Assembly: GCA_019749805.1 (NCBI GenBank) | Contig: JAIEPH010000003.1 | Location: forward strand, 1 to 64,000 | DNA: 64,000 bases | Source of the DNA: Mycobacteriaceae bacterium | Lineage (GTDB): Bacteria; Actinomycetota; Actinomycetes; Mycobacteriales; Mycobacteriaceae | Direction: 5' to 3' | Shown here: piece after piece, positions 1 through 8,297 of the stretch | How positions within the stretch are numbered: position 1 is the first letter of the stretch | Layout of the letters: each line of letters begins with the position of its first letter | Notes under the pieces: generated by a model | Told to the model about the DNA's origin: nothing | The model's input: the letters and a program-made list of their open reading frames with translations, nothing else | Database searches by the model: none | Program-made: the position numbers and the translations under genes

Positions 1-531
1 GCGGACATCGACATGACAGTCCCGGGTGCGTTCCTCGGTGCGCCGCACCGCGGCCGGGTCGTAGCGATGCACCCAGGAGTCGATCTCACGCTCGATCTTC
101 TCGGCCGACAACGATGCCCACCCGATGACGTGGGCGGCGATGTCGGTGTCGACTGTGGCCAGGGCGTGCGGGTCGTCGATCAGCCGGGTGCGGTTGACGA
201 TCGTGGCGACCATCCGGTAGCTGATCGCTCCGGCGGCGAACACCTCGGCGACGCGGGGGAGCCGGTGGTGCAGGGAGTCGGCGATCAGCAGTTGGTGCGA
301 GGCCACCCCCAGCGACACGTTCTGCGCCGCCGCTACTGAGGCGGCCACCGCACCCCAGTTGTCCAGGCACCACTGCTCACGCTCGGCGGAGCCGTCGGCG
401 GCGCGCAAGCGTTCCAGTTCCTCGACCGAGGCCAACAACCGTCGTGCGCAGGCGGCGTTCTCCACCCGCGCCCACGCCCTGACCGCCGCCGAACCCCGGC
501 TGGTCAGCGCCTCCGTCACCAAATCGAACAT
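1..531 (-). CDS. DUF222/13E12-type HNH endonuclease family protein, N-terminal part
   Basis: Reading leftwards from an ATG at 531 the frame stays open to the window edge, about 177 codons, so the gene is cut by the boundary. The product begins MFDLVTEAL and contains an acidic helical stretch followed by YRMVATIVNRTRLIDD. That segment is typical of the DUF222 domain in mycobacterial 13E12-repeat proteins, which usually carry a C-terminal HNH nuclease domain; that domain would lie outside the window and is not seen. These proteins exist as many paralogues in mycobacteria, and their role is unclear. The family call is good; the nuclease function is inferred. Confidence 0.82.
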   Translation of the reverse strand, partial: MFDLVTEALTSRGSAAVRAWARVENAACARRLLASVEELERLRAADGSAEREQWCLDNWGAVAASVAAAQNVSLGVASHQLLIADSLHHRLPRVAEVFAAGAISYRMVATIVNRTRLIDDPHALATVDTDIAAHVIGWASLSAEKIEREIDSWVHRYDPAAVRRTEERTRDCHVDVR

Positions 532-584
532 ACATTCGACATTAATCGGATCGTCGACGCGAAACCAGCAGCTCAACCCCAACC

Positions 585-607
585 TGTGGACAAAACCCCA
601 ATTGGGG
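585..607. promoter_or_regulatory. DnaA-box-like 9-mer and perfect CCCCAATTGGGG palindrome
   Basis: Bases 585-593 read TGTGGACAA, the complement of TTGTCCACA, which matches the mycobacterial DnaA-box consensus. Bases 596-607 are a perfect 12-bp palindrome, CCCCAATTGGGG. Both lie in the short gap upstream of the DUF222 gene and downstream of kup. They may be control elements of the DUF222 gene. A single DnaA box does not make an origin. Confidence 0.35.
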
Positions 608-651
608 ATAACCCGCCCCGTGCAGATAGGGACAGCGTCGGCAGTGGAAGC

Positions 652-2562
652 TCAGACCTCGATGCGGGAGCCGACGATGACCGTCCGACTCAGCGGCAGA
701 CCGAAGTGCCCGGCCGCATCGGCGGTGATGTGCGAGGTGGCGATGAACAGTCGCTTGCGCCACGCGGGCATCGTCGGCGCATCGCCCATGCACAGGTCGA
801 GCTTCGACAGGAAGTACGAGGCGTTCTCCAGATCAAAGGGACCCTCGGTGTCCTCGGGACTCAGCAGCGCGAGCGCGCGCGGGACGATCGGCCGCTCCAT
901 GTATCCGAAACGCGCTGCCACATGGACGATCCCGTCACTGGCATAGCCGAGGTCGTCGTGAGTTATCCGCTCGGAGTCGGGCAGCCGCGGCACATTCTCG
1001 GTCACGACCGACAGCACGATGACGTGCTCGGCCAGCACGTGGTTGTGCTCGACAATGGCGCGCATCGCCAACGGCGCGGTCTCGCGGCCCCGATTGAGGA
1101 AGATCGCCGTGCCGGGAATGCGGACCAGTGGCGGATCCCGATGCACCAACTCATCGACGAAATCCCGTAACGGCCCCTCGGCTGTTTCCCTTGCGCGCGT
1201 GATGATTCGGCGGCCCTTCTGCCATGTCGTCATCACGGTGAACGCCACCACCGCGATGGTCAGCGGCAGCCATGCACCGTGCACCAGCTTGGTGAGGTTG
1301 GCCGCGAAGAACATCAAATCGACTACGAGCAAGAGGCCGCCGCCGACCAGTACGCTCCAGAGCGGCCATCCCCAGCGCGTCCGCGCGTAGTAGAAGAACA
1401 GTGTGGTGGTGATCGTGATCGTTCCGGTCACCGCCATGCCGAACGCGTACGCCAACGCCGCCGAACTGCGGAACGCGAAAACTAAAATCAACACCGCGAC
1501 CATCAGTACGGCGTTGATCCACGGCACATAGATCTGGCCGATGGTCGACGCGGAGGTGTGCTCGATACGCAGCCTTGGCAGGTAACCCAGCCGCGCGGCC
1601 TGCGACGCCACCGAGAACGCTCCGGTGATCACCGCCTGCGACGCGATCACAGTCGCCGCTGTTGCCAAGAGCACCATGGGAATTCGCGCCCACTCCGGCG
1701 TCAGCAAAAAGAACGGCGCGACCACCGTGGACTCGTCGCCCAACACCAGCGCGCCCTGACCGAAGTAGTTCAGTGTGCATGCGGGCAGCACCAGACCCAG
1801 CCAGCCGTAGGTGATCGCGCGTCGGCCGAAATGACCCATGTCGGCGTACAACGCCTCGGCGCCGGTGACCGAGAGCACGATCGCGGCGAGTGCGAAGAAC
1901 GCGATGTGGAAGTGGCCGGCCATGAACTCCAACGCGTACATCGGCGACAGCGCCTTGAGAATCTCGGGATTGTCGACGATGCCGTGAATCCCACACGCGC
2001 CGATCGCCGTGAACCACAGGATCATCACCGGGCCGAAGAAGCGACCGACCGTCGCGGTGCCCCGACTCTGCACCGCGAACAGTCCCACGATGATCACGGC
2101 GGTGATCGGCACGACGAAGTCTCTGAAGCCGGGATCGATCACCGCGATGCCCTCGACGGCCGACAGCACCGAGATCGCAGGCGTGATCATGCTGTCGCCG
2201 AAGAACAGCGCGGCGCCGAACAGCCCCGCCGCGGCAAGTACCGCCGAAGTGCGTCGGCCCCGGCCACCGGTCCAGCGCCGCAGCAGCGTGATCAGCGCCA
2301 TGATGCCGCCCTCGCCGTTGTTGTCGGCGCGCATCACCAATGTGACGTAGGTGAGGGTGACGATGATCATCACCGACCAGAAGATCAGCGAGACCACGCC
2401 GTAGACGTGGCTGTCGGCGACCGGAACGGGATGCGGGTCGTTCGGGTTGAACACCGTCTGGAGCGTGTAGATCGGGCTGGTGCCGATATCGCCGAAGACC
2501 ACACCCAGCGCCGCGATGATGACCCCCAGCCGCAACGCGGCGCTGCCCTCTGGTGGGTTCAC
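652..2562 (-). CDS. kup: Kup-type low-affinity potassium transporter
   Basis: Proton-coupled K+ uptake permease of the KUP/HAK family in the cytoplasmic membrane. The 636-residue product fits the family length of about 620-630. Near residues 20-35 it has the GDIGTSPIYTLQ motif, followed by about 12 hydrophobic segments and a soluble C-terminal region of roughly 160 residues. The frame is open for another 680 bases upstream, but those codons overlap the opposite gene and do not resemble Kup. The GTG at 2560-2562 (VNPPEGSAALRLG) is therefore taken as the start. That start is only 15 bases from the start of the divergent coiled-coil gene, so any promoter must lie inside that neighbour. Confidence 0.95.
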   Translation of the reverse strand: MNPPEGSAALRLGVIIAALGVVFGDIGTSPIYTLQTVFNPNDPHPVPVADSHVYGVVSLIFWSVMIIVTLTYVTLVMRADNNGEGGIMALITLLRRWTGGRGRRTSAVLAAAGLFGAALFFGDSMITPAISVLSAVEGIAVIDPGFRDFVVPITAVIIVGLFAVQSRGTATVGRFFGPVMILWFTAIGACGIHGIVDNPEILKALSPMYALEFMAGHFHIAFFALAAIVLSVTGAEALYADMGHFGRRAITYGWLGLVLPACTLNYFGQGALVLGDESTVVAPFFLLTPEWARIPMVLLATAATVIASQAVITGAFSVASQAARLGYLPRLRIEHTSASTIGQIYVPWINAVLMVAVLILVFAFRSSAALAYAFGMAVTGTITITTTLFFYYARTRWGWPLWSVLVGGGLLLVVDLMFFAANLTKLVHGAWLPLTIAVVAFTVMTTWQKGRRIITRARETAEGPLRDFVDELVHRDPPLVRIPGTAIFLNRGRETAPLAMRAIVEHNHVLAEHVIVLSVVTENVPRLPDSERITHDDLGYASDGIVHVAARFGYMERPIVPRALALLSPEDTEGPFDLENASYFLSKLDLCMGDAPTMPAWRKRLFIATSHITADAAGHFGLPLSRTVIVGSRIEV

Positions 2563-2577
2563 ACCTGGGAGAATACG

Positions 2578-3411
2578 GTGGTGGGCGAAATGGCCGACGG
2601 TGATCTCGCAGACCTGGACGCGTTGTATGCCGCGAAACTCCAGGACTTCACCGCGCTGCGAGCCAAGCTCGCTGGCGACGCGAAGAAGCGTGGCGACGCC
2701 GAAGCGGCCAAGCAGATCACGGCGGCACGCAAGCCCACCACCGCAGCTCACGTCGTCAACGTGCTCGTGCTCAACGATGCGTCGGTCCGGCGACGACTCA
2801 CCGACCTCGGCGAGCGACTGCGTGCCGCCCACGCCGGCATGGACGGCACCGTCATCCGGGAGCTGACCGCCGAGCAGCGTCGCCTCATCGACGAGTTGGC
2901 GCGCGCCGCATTCGCCGAGGCTGCGCTCGACCCGACTGCCGCGCTGCGCGACGACGTCACCGCCACCCTGCAGGCGGCGATCGCCGACCCCGAAGTCGCC
3001 GCGCGCCTCGGCCGCCTGACCAAAGCCGAGCAGTGGTCCGGCTTCGGTGAGTTCGGCGACACCGCAATCGTTTTCAAGCCGACCCGCAAGAAAGAGCCCA
3101 ATGTCGAGTCTGCCCCACCTGCTGCGAAGAAAGGCGACGACACCGCCGCCGAAGAACGTCGCAGGCGACAGCAGGCACGCGCCGAACTGGCCGTCGCCGA
3201 ACGCGCCAAGGCCCAAGCCGACGACGCACTGAACGAACTGCAATCCGACCTGGCGACCGCCCGGTTACGCCGGGACGACGCACGCAGGCGGCTGCAGGAC
3301 GCCGAAAGTGCGCTCACCGCAGCCGAAGACGCTTATCAACAGGCCAAGCAGGACAGTCGGGACGCCGCAAACGTCGTCAAAGAAGCGAAGAAAGCTATAC
3401 GCGGCAGCTGA
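2578..3411 (+). CDS. Conserved hypothetical coiled-coil protein
   Basis: A 277-residue Ala/Arg/Glu-rich protein. Residues about 5-130 form a helical region with a VVNVLVLNDASVRRRL stretch. A low-complexity linker follows, then a long alanine-rich coiled coil (about 185-275, many RRR/DDAR/AEA heptads). The start is GTG at 2578, preceded by GGGAG at 2567-2571; the in-frame ATG at 2590 is an alternative. It is divergent from kup and its last 17 bases overlap the end of the convergent methyltransferase gene. No signal peptide or membrane segment is evident. I do not recognise a function. The heptads suggest oligomerisation or a structural role, but that is inference. Confidence 0.85.
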   Translation: MVGEMADGDLADLDALYAAKLQDFTALRAKLAGDAKKRGDAEAAKQITAARKPTTAAHVVNVLVLNDASVRRRLTDLGERLRAAHAGMDGTVIRELTAEQRRLIDELARAAFAEAALDPTAALRDDVTATLQAAIADPEVAARLGRLTKAEQWSGFGEFGDTAIVFKPTRKKEPNVESAPPAAKKGDDTAAEERRRRQQARAELAVAERAKAQADDALNELQSDLATARLRRDDARRRLQDAESALTAAEDAYQQAKQDSRDAANVVKEAKKAIRGS

Positions 3412-4072
3412 TCTCCATGCTGTCGGAGTCCCGCGCGGGAAAGGCCACGCTGACGTAGCCGTTGGCCGGCTCCCGGACGTAGTCGAGATAGGATTCCAGC
3501 TCGGCCATCGAGGTGTTGTCGGCGACCACGAGCGTGCCCGGCGACAGCCGCGGTTCGAGGAGTTTCAGCACCGGCACGTAGAGCTCCTTCCAGCCATCGA
3601 GCAGAACGAAATCCACTGGCCCGTCCAGCTTCTCGAGCGTGGACACCGCGTCGCCCTCTAACACCTCGATGAGGTCGTCGAGACCGACCTCGGCGAACGT
3701 CTTCTTCGCCGCCGCCACCTTCGCGACGCTGAGCTCGGTGGTGACGACGCGGCCGCCGCCGTTGTCGCGCACCGCCGACGCGAGGTGGATCGCCGAGATT
3801 CCGAGCGACATGCCGAACTCGACGACGGTCGCCGGCCGGGACGCGCGCACCAACGAATAGAGCAGCCGGCCCGCATCCTGGGTGACCGGCAGGTAGTAGT
3901 CGCTCAACGCGTCCGCCCGCTCCTGGGCGGTGGCCGACGCCAGCCCGGAGAAGTCGGTGCTGCCGTCGCGCATCGCGGCGAACTGCGCGGCCGACTCGGC
4001 GAACATGCGATCGAGCGCGGCGGCGACTTTCGAGTTTGCAAGTGTGGTCGTCACGCCTACGAACGTATCCAT
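3395..4072 (-). CDS. Class I SAM-dependent O-methyltransferase
   Basis: A 225-residue protein with the fold signature of family 3 O-methyltransferases. Motif I is VEFGMSLGISAIHLASAV, the acidic motif region VVTTELSVAKVAAAKKTF lies just after it, and FVLLDGWKELY matches the post-II Asp region. Such enzymes methylate small hydroxylated substrates; the substrate is unknown here. The start is set at ATG 4072 (MDTFVGVTTTLANSK). The frame is open further upstream, but those codons overlap the opposite membrane gene and look like antisense. The 3' end overlaps the convergent coiled-coil gene by 17 bases. Confidence 0.88.
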   Translation of the reverse strand: MDTFVGVTTTLANSKVAAALDRMFAESAAQFAAMRDGSTDFSGLASATAQERADALSDYYLPVTQDAGRLLYSLVRASRPATVVEFGMSLGISAIHLASAVRDNGGGRVVTTELSVAKVAAAKKTFAEVGLDDLIEVLEGDAVSTLEKLDGPVDFVLLDGWKELYVPVLKLLEPRLSPGTLVVADNTSMAELESYLDYVREPANGYVSVAFPARDSDSMEISCRV

Positions 4073-4123
4073 CCGATCTGAGCGGTTCCTGAGCGCCCGC
4101 GTGCCAGGATGAGGACGAGGGCC

Positions 4124-5092
4124 ATGACCGGTATCGACAGGTCGACACAGCGCGTGATCGCGGTGATCGCGCTCATGATCGTTGCCGCCGTGGCGCTGCG
4201 CGGCTACATCCCGGGAGGCGGCGAGCCGATCTCGGAGCGTGAACGGCCGCCGAGCAATCCGGCCGCGCTGATCGTGGTCATCGTGATGGTGTGTGCCGCA
4301 GTGGCGATCATCGGGTTCGCGATCATCGCCCGGCTGCGCGACCGCACGCCGCGGCCCGCGGCGCAGGGAGATCTGCCGCAGGCATCGCGCATGAAGGGTC
4401 GGCCCAGCCTGCGGTTCACCCTGATCGTGGCAGGCCTGGTCCTCGGCTGGCTGCTGCTGGTGCTGTTGTTGACGCGGCTCGGCGGGCCGCCCGAACCCGC
4501 ATCTGACGCGCCGACGGCCCCGGAGACCAGTTCGCAGGCGCCGGACAGCACCACCAACAGACCGGCCCCCGCCGACGACGAAGCTGAACCGGAAACCAAC
4601 GTGATCGGTTACCTGATCCCGCCGATGCTGATTCTGATGGTGCTGGTGGTCGTCGGGACGGCGGTCATGTCGAGGCGGCAACGAAGCAGCGCAGTGCAGT
4701 ACCTCGGCGACGACGACGTCCCCGCCGCCGCCGAGGCTCCGACGTCGGGGGCTTCCCTCGTCCGCGCGGCGGAAGTCGGGCTTGCCGAGATCGGCGACCG
4801 GACCAGGGAACCGCGGGAGGCGATCATCGCCTGCTATGCCGCGATGGAACGCGAGCTGACCCGGGTGCCGGGTGCGGTCCCGCAAGATTGCGACACCCCC
4901 TCCGAGGTGCTGGCCCGGGCCGTGCACAACCGTGCCCTGCGGGCCGACAGCGCGACCGAACTCGTCGAGTTGTTCGAGGAGGCGAGGTTCTCCCCGCATG
5001 TGATGACGGAAGACCATCGTGACTCGGCCGTGAGCGTACTGGAGCGTGTGCTCGCCGAACTCCCGGACAGCGCCGCGAGGAGCAGCGCATGA
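4124..5092 (+). CDS. DUF4129 membrane protein of the moxR3-type operon
   Basis: A 322-residue protein with three hydrophobic segments near residues 12-30, 50-70 and 105-125, and a fourth near 165-185. Its C-terminal cytoplasmic domain (about 225-315, EAIIACYAAMERELTR then ARFSPHVM) is typical of DUF4129. In many actinobacteria DUF4129 proteins sit with a MoxR ATPase and a DUF58 protein. The start at ATG 4124 is preferred because GAGGACGAGG lies just before it; ATG 4109 is also in frame. The stop overlaps the next ATG (ATGA at 5089). It resembles M. tuberculosis Rv3166c in position and size. Confidence 0.88.
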   Translation: MTGIDRSTQRVIAVIALMIVAAVALRGYIPGGGEPISERERPPSNPAALIVVIVMVCAAVAIIGFAIIARLRDRTPRPAAQGDLPQASRMKGRPSLRFTLIVAGLVLGWLLLVLLLTRLGGPPEPASDAPTAPETSSQAPDSTTNRPAPADDEAEPETNVIGYLIPPMLILMVLVVVGTAVMSRRQRSSAVQYLGDDDVPAAAEAPTSGASLVRAAEVGLAEIGDRTREPREAIIACYAAMERELTRVPGAVPQDCDTPSEVLARAVHNRALRADSATELVELFEEARFSPHVMTEDHRDSAVSVLERVLAELPDSAARSSA

Positions 5093-5574
5093 AAAGGATT
5101 GTCGCAGCTGGAGTCCTGCTGGTGGCGGGTGCCGAGCTGCTGGCGCTCGCCGGACCCGATCGGGGGTTGATCCTGATCATGTCTGGCGTCGCCGTCTGCT
5201 GCGCGCTGCTGGGCCTGCGCTGGTATCTGGTACGCGAATCCGCTCTCGATGACGAGGAGCAGTACATCGACGATGCTGCAGAGTCATTGCGCCGCTGGCT
5301 GTCTCGCACCGAAACGCTGATCGGTCAGTCTGACGCCACCCGGAGGGACTGGGATCGTCACCTGCGGCCGACGTTGGCCCGGCAATTCGAGATGGCCACC
5401 GGTCAGAAGCGGTCCAAGAACCGCGCCGCCTACAACGCCACCGGATTGATGCTGTTCGGCACCGACCTTTGGGCGTGGGTCGATCCGGAGAACGTGGCAC
5501 GAAGTGGCCTCGACGAACCAGGGCCCGGGCGAACGGCATTGGATGAAATACTGCAACGGCTGGAGCGGGTGTGA
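5089..5574 (+). CDS. Conserved membrane protein of the moxR3-type operon (Rv3165c-like)
   Basis: A 161-residue protein with two adjacent hydrophobic helices in the first 45 residues. A soluble domain follows that includes DDEEQYIDDAAESLRRWLSRTETLIG and a conserved GTDLWAWVDPEN stretch. It lies between the DUF4129 gene and moxR, sharing 4-base overlaps with both, so the three are certainly co-transcribed. No enzymatic motif is visible. The position matches the Rv3165c slot of the M. tuberculosis moxR3 cluster as I recall it. Function unknown; probably a partner of the MoxR/DUF58 machinery. Confidence 0.85.
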   Translation: MKRIVAAGVLLVAGAELLALAGPDRGLILIMSGVAVCCALLGLRWYLVRESALDDEEQYIDDAAESLRRWLSRTETLIGQSDATRRDWDRHLRPTLARQFEMATGQKRSKNRAAYNATGLMLFGTDLWAWVDPENVARSGLDEPGPGRTALDEILQRLERV

Positions 5575-6533
5575 CCGAACACGCTGGCACGACCACCGCG
5601 GCGAACTGTGAGTCGGTTCTCGACGAAATCGGCCGGGTGGTGGTCGGTAAACGCGGTGCGCTCACGCTGATCCTCATCACCGTGCTGGCGGGCGGGCACG
5701 TGCTGATCGAGGACCTGCCCGGCCTCGGCAAGACGTTGATCGCACGGTCGTTCGCCGCCGCCTTGGGCTTGGAGTTCAAACGGGTGCAGTTCACCCCGGA
5801 CCTGTTGCCCGCCGACCTCCTGGGGTCGACGGTGTACGACATGCAGTCCGGCCGTTTCGAGTTCCGGCCCGGACCCATTTTCACCAACCTGCTTCTCGCA
5901 GACGAAATCAACCGCACCCCGCCCAAAACCCAGGCGGCGCTGCTCGAGGCAATGGCCGAGGGGCAGGTCAGCATCGACGGCGTCACCCATCGGCTGCCCG
6001 CCCCGTTCATCGTGCTGGCCACCGACAACCCGATCGAGTACGAAGGCACCTATCCCTTGCCGGAGGCGCAGCTCGACCGGTTCACGATCCGGCTCGAACT
6101 GCGGTACCTCTCCGAGCAGGAGGAGGCCTCGATGCTGCGCAGGCGCATCGACCGCGGCGCCGCCGAACCCACCGTGCACCAGATCGTCGATGCCCACGAA
6201 CTGCTCGCGATGAGGGAGTCGGTGGAACAGGTCACCGTCCACGACGATGTACTCCGCTATGTGGTGTCCCTGGCCGCCGCGACGCGTCAGCATCCGCAGG
6301 TCGCGGTCGGCGCGAGCCCCCGGGCGGAACTGGACCTCGTCCAGCTCGCCCGCGCGCGGGCATTGCTGCTCGGCCGCGACTACGTGATCCCCGAAGACGT
6401 CAAATCCCTTGCGGTACCGTCGATCGCGCACCGTATCAGCCTGCGTCCGGAGATGTGGGTCCGCCGCGTGCACGGCAGCGACGTGGTGGAGGAGCTGCTG
6501 CGGCGGCTTCCGGTGCCACGGACCAACGGGTGA
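5571..6533 (+). CDS. moxR3: MoxR-family AAA+ ATPase
   Basis: A 320-residue AAA+ ATPase. Walker A is LPGLGKT at about residues 49-55, Walker B is LLLADEINRTPP near 106-117, and sensor 1 is LATDNPIEYEGTYPLPEAQLDRF near 148-170. The C-terminal helical lid follows. MoxR proteins act as chaperone-like ATPases with VWA/DUF58 partners, and the next gene supplies a DUF58 protein. GTG at 5571 overlaps the previous stop (GTGA). The five-gene order matches M. tuberculosis Rv3166c-Rv3162c, so moxR3 is the best symbol. The substrate is unknown. Confidence 0.92.
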   Translation: MTEHAGTTTAANCESVLDEIGRVVVGKRGALTLILITVLAGGHVLIEDLPGLGKTLIARSFAAALGLEFKRVQFTPDLLPADLLGSTVYDMQSGRFEFRPGPIFTNLLLADEINRTPPKTQAALLEAMAEGQVSIDGVTHRLPAPFIVLATDNPIEYEGTYPLPEAQLDRFTIRLELRYLSEQEEASMLRRRIDRGAAEPTVHQIVDAHELLAMRESVEQVTVHDDVLRYVVSLAAATRQHPQVAVGASPRAELDLVQLARARALLLGRDYVIPEDVKSLAVPSIAHRISLRPEMWVRRVHGSDVVEELLRRLPVPRTNG

Positions 6534-6539
6534 TCTGCT

Positions 6540-7799
6540 GTGATCGAGACCCGCGCCACCGAGGCACAATTGCATTGGCGCCCATCGTCACTCACGCTCG
6601 CGATCCTCACCTGCGTCGCAGTTCTGCTGGCAGCGGCGGTGATCGCCTCGCTCTGGCAGCTTGTGGCGTTCGCTGCGCCGCTGTTGGGAGTGGTGTGCTC
6701 GGTCGGCTGGCAGCGCCCTGTTCCCAGGGTCGTCGTGCATGCAGACCCTGGTGCGCACCGCTGCTTCGAATCAGAGAACGCACAGGTGCAGGTCTGGGCG
6801 ACCGCCGATCCCGAGACCGATTGCGACGTGCTCACCCTCGCGGTCGAGGCCGTACCCGGAATGCGAATCGATAAGGTGGAAAACGGTTCTCGCGAACGCC
6901 GCACCGTCTCCGCCGACCGATGGGGCCGGTACCCGATCCTCGGTAGCGTGACCGTGCGTGCGAGGGGCGGGCTGCTGCAGGGCGCAGCCGTCGTGGATGC
7001 CGCCGACGTCTATGTGTTCCCGATGGCGCCGCCGCAGTCGACTTCGATTCCGCGAACCGACCTGCTCGACCGACTGGGCACCCACCTCACCCGGCACATT
7101 GGGCCCGGCGTCGAGTACGCAGACGTCCGTCGGTATGTGCCCGGTGATCAACTGCGGACGGTCAACTGGCCGGTGAGCGCACGCCGCGGCAGCCTGCACG
7201 TCACCCAGCGACTGACCGACCGCGCCGCCGACGTCGTGGTGCTGGTGGACAACTATCCGCAGCCCGCCGGGCCGGCCACCGAAGCCACCGATCGCACCGT
7301 GCGGGGTGCCGTTCAGGTCGTGCAGAGTGCGCTGCGCAGCGGTGACCGGGCGGGGGTCGTTGCGCTCGGGGACCGTCGACCGCGCTGGCTCGGCGCCGAC
7401 ATCGGTCGGCGGCAGTTCTACCGGGTCCTCGACGCGGTGCTCGCCGTAGACGGTGGTTACGACACGACACCCGGCACGCTGGCGCCGCGCGCGGCGGTTC
7501 CGCCCGGGGCGATCGTCGTCGCGTTCTCGACATTGCTCGACACCGAGTTCGCGTTGGCGCTGATCGACCTCCGAAGGCGCGGCCACACCGTGGTCGCCGT
7601 CGACGTCCTCGAAGGTGCACCGTTCGAGAACGAATGCGACAGCGTCGTCGCCAGGATGTGGTCGCTGCAACGGTCATTCATGTACCGCGACATGGGCACC
7701 GTCGGCGTCGACATCGTCACCTGGCGCGCCGTCGACTCGCTCGATACGGTCATGCAGTTGGTACCCGATCATCGGCGTTCCGTGCGGGGACGGCGATGA
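6540..7799 (+). CDS. DUF58 (VWA-like) protein with N-terminal membrane segments
   Basis: A 419-residue protein. Two hydrophobic helices (about 20-60) anchor it. The DUF58 signature VEYADVRRYVPGDQLRTVNW lies near residues 190-209 and is followed by a VWA-like region (DVVVLVDNYPQ, later GAIVVAFSTLLDTEF). The metal-binding DxSxS motif is not intact (DNYPQ), which is common in DUF58 proteins. It begins with GTG 6540, six bases after moxR, and its stop overlaps the next gene's ATG. It is the expected partner of the MoxR ATPase, like Rv3163c. Its biochemical role is not known. Confidence 0.9.
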   Translation: MIETRATEAQLHWRPSSLTLAILTCVAVLLAAAVIASLWQLVAFAAPLLGVVCSVGWQRPVPRVVVHADPGAHRCFESENAQVQVWATADPETDCDVLTLAVEAVPGMRIDKVENGSRERRTVSADRWGRYPILGSVTVRARGGLLQGAAVVDAADVYVFPMAPPQSTSIPRTDLLDRLGTHLTRHIGPGVEYADVRRYVPGDQLRTVNWPVSARRGSLHVTQRLTDRAADVVVLVDNYPQPAGPATEATDRTVRGAVQVVQSALRSGDRAGVVALGDRRPRWLGADIGRRQFYRVLDAVLAVDGGYDTTPGTLAPRAAVPPGAIVVAFSTLLDTEFALALIDLRRRGHTVVAVDVLEGAPFENECDSVVARMWSLQRSFMYRDMGTVGVDIVTWRAVDSLDTVMQLVPDHRRSVRGRR

Positions 7800-8215
7800 A
7801 CCGCGCGTTGTCGACGGCCTTCGGCTTGGTGATGGTGGCCGCGGCCGCGGTGCAAGCCGATGACGCGGCCTTGATTGCGGCAGCATTGTCCACGCTTGGA
7901 GTATTGGTGGGCAACGTCTTTCGTCCGGCCGCCACCCTGGCGGTACTGCTGGCCGCCACCGCTCTGGTGCTCAACGAATCGCCGGCAATGCTCGCCTCGC
8001 TATCGGGGCTCTGCGCGGCCTGCTACCTGGTGCTCCGGCACACCGCGGCCATCACCGCGCCGACGGTCATTGGTGCGGTGGGGTTTACGGCGGTGGGCCT
8101 GGCGGCGGTGACACTGCCGATGGAGCTTGCGTGGGCTCCGCTACTGGCACCACTGGTGATGGTCGCACTGGTGGCCCTGGTGACGCGGCCGTTCTGGGCG
8201 CAGCGGCGGTCCTGA
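7796..8215 (+). CDS. Small integral membrane protein ending the moxR3-type operon
   Basis: A 139-residue, strongly hydrophobic protein with about four transmembrane helices and few charged residues, ending TRPFWAQRRS. ATG 7796 overlaps the stop of the DUF58 gene (ATGA), so it is the last gene of the operon. It occupies the slot of Rv3162c. No known motif is visible; a membrane partner of the MoxR/DUF58 system is likely from context only. Confidence 0.85.
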   Translation: MNRALSTAFGLVMVAAAAVQADDAALIAAALSTLGVLVGNVFRPAATLAVLLAATALVLNESPAMLASLSGLCAACYLVLRHTAAITAPTVIGAVGFTAVGLAAVTLPMELAWAPLLAPLVMVALVALVTRPFWAQRRS

Positions 8216-8297
8216 ACGCGTTATCTTTGTCTGGCACAACCTGTGAATTCGGTAAGCGAAATACTCAGCAGGACGCTTAAATTCGGGAGAAGTCGCC

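Noticed and set aside
1558..2577. A long plus-strand open frame upstream of the coiled-coil gene
   Set aside because: It is antisense to kup with Arg/Asp/His-rich low-complexity composition.
2563..3243. An N-terminal extension of kup of about 227 residues in the same frame
   Set aside because: It is antisense to the coiled-coil gene, lacks Kup similarity, and the normal Kup length is reached from 2562.
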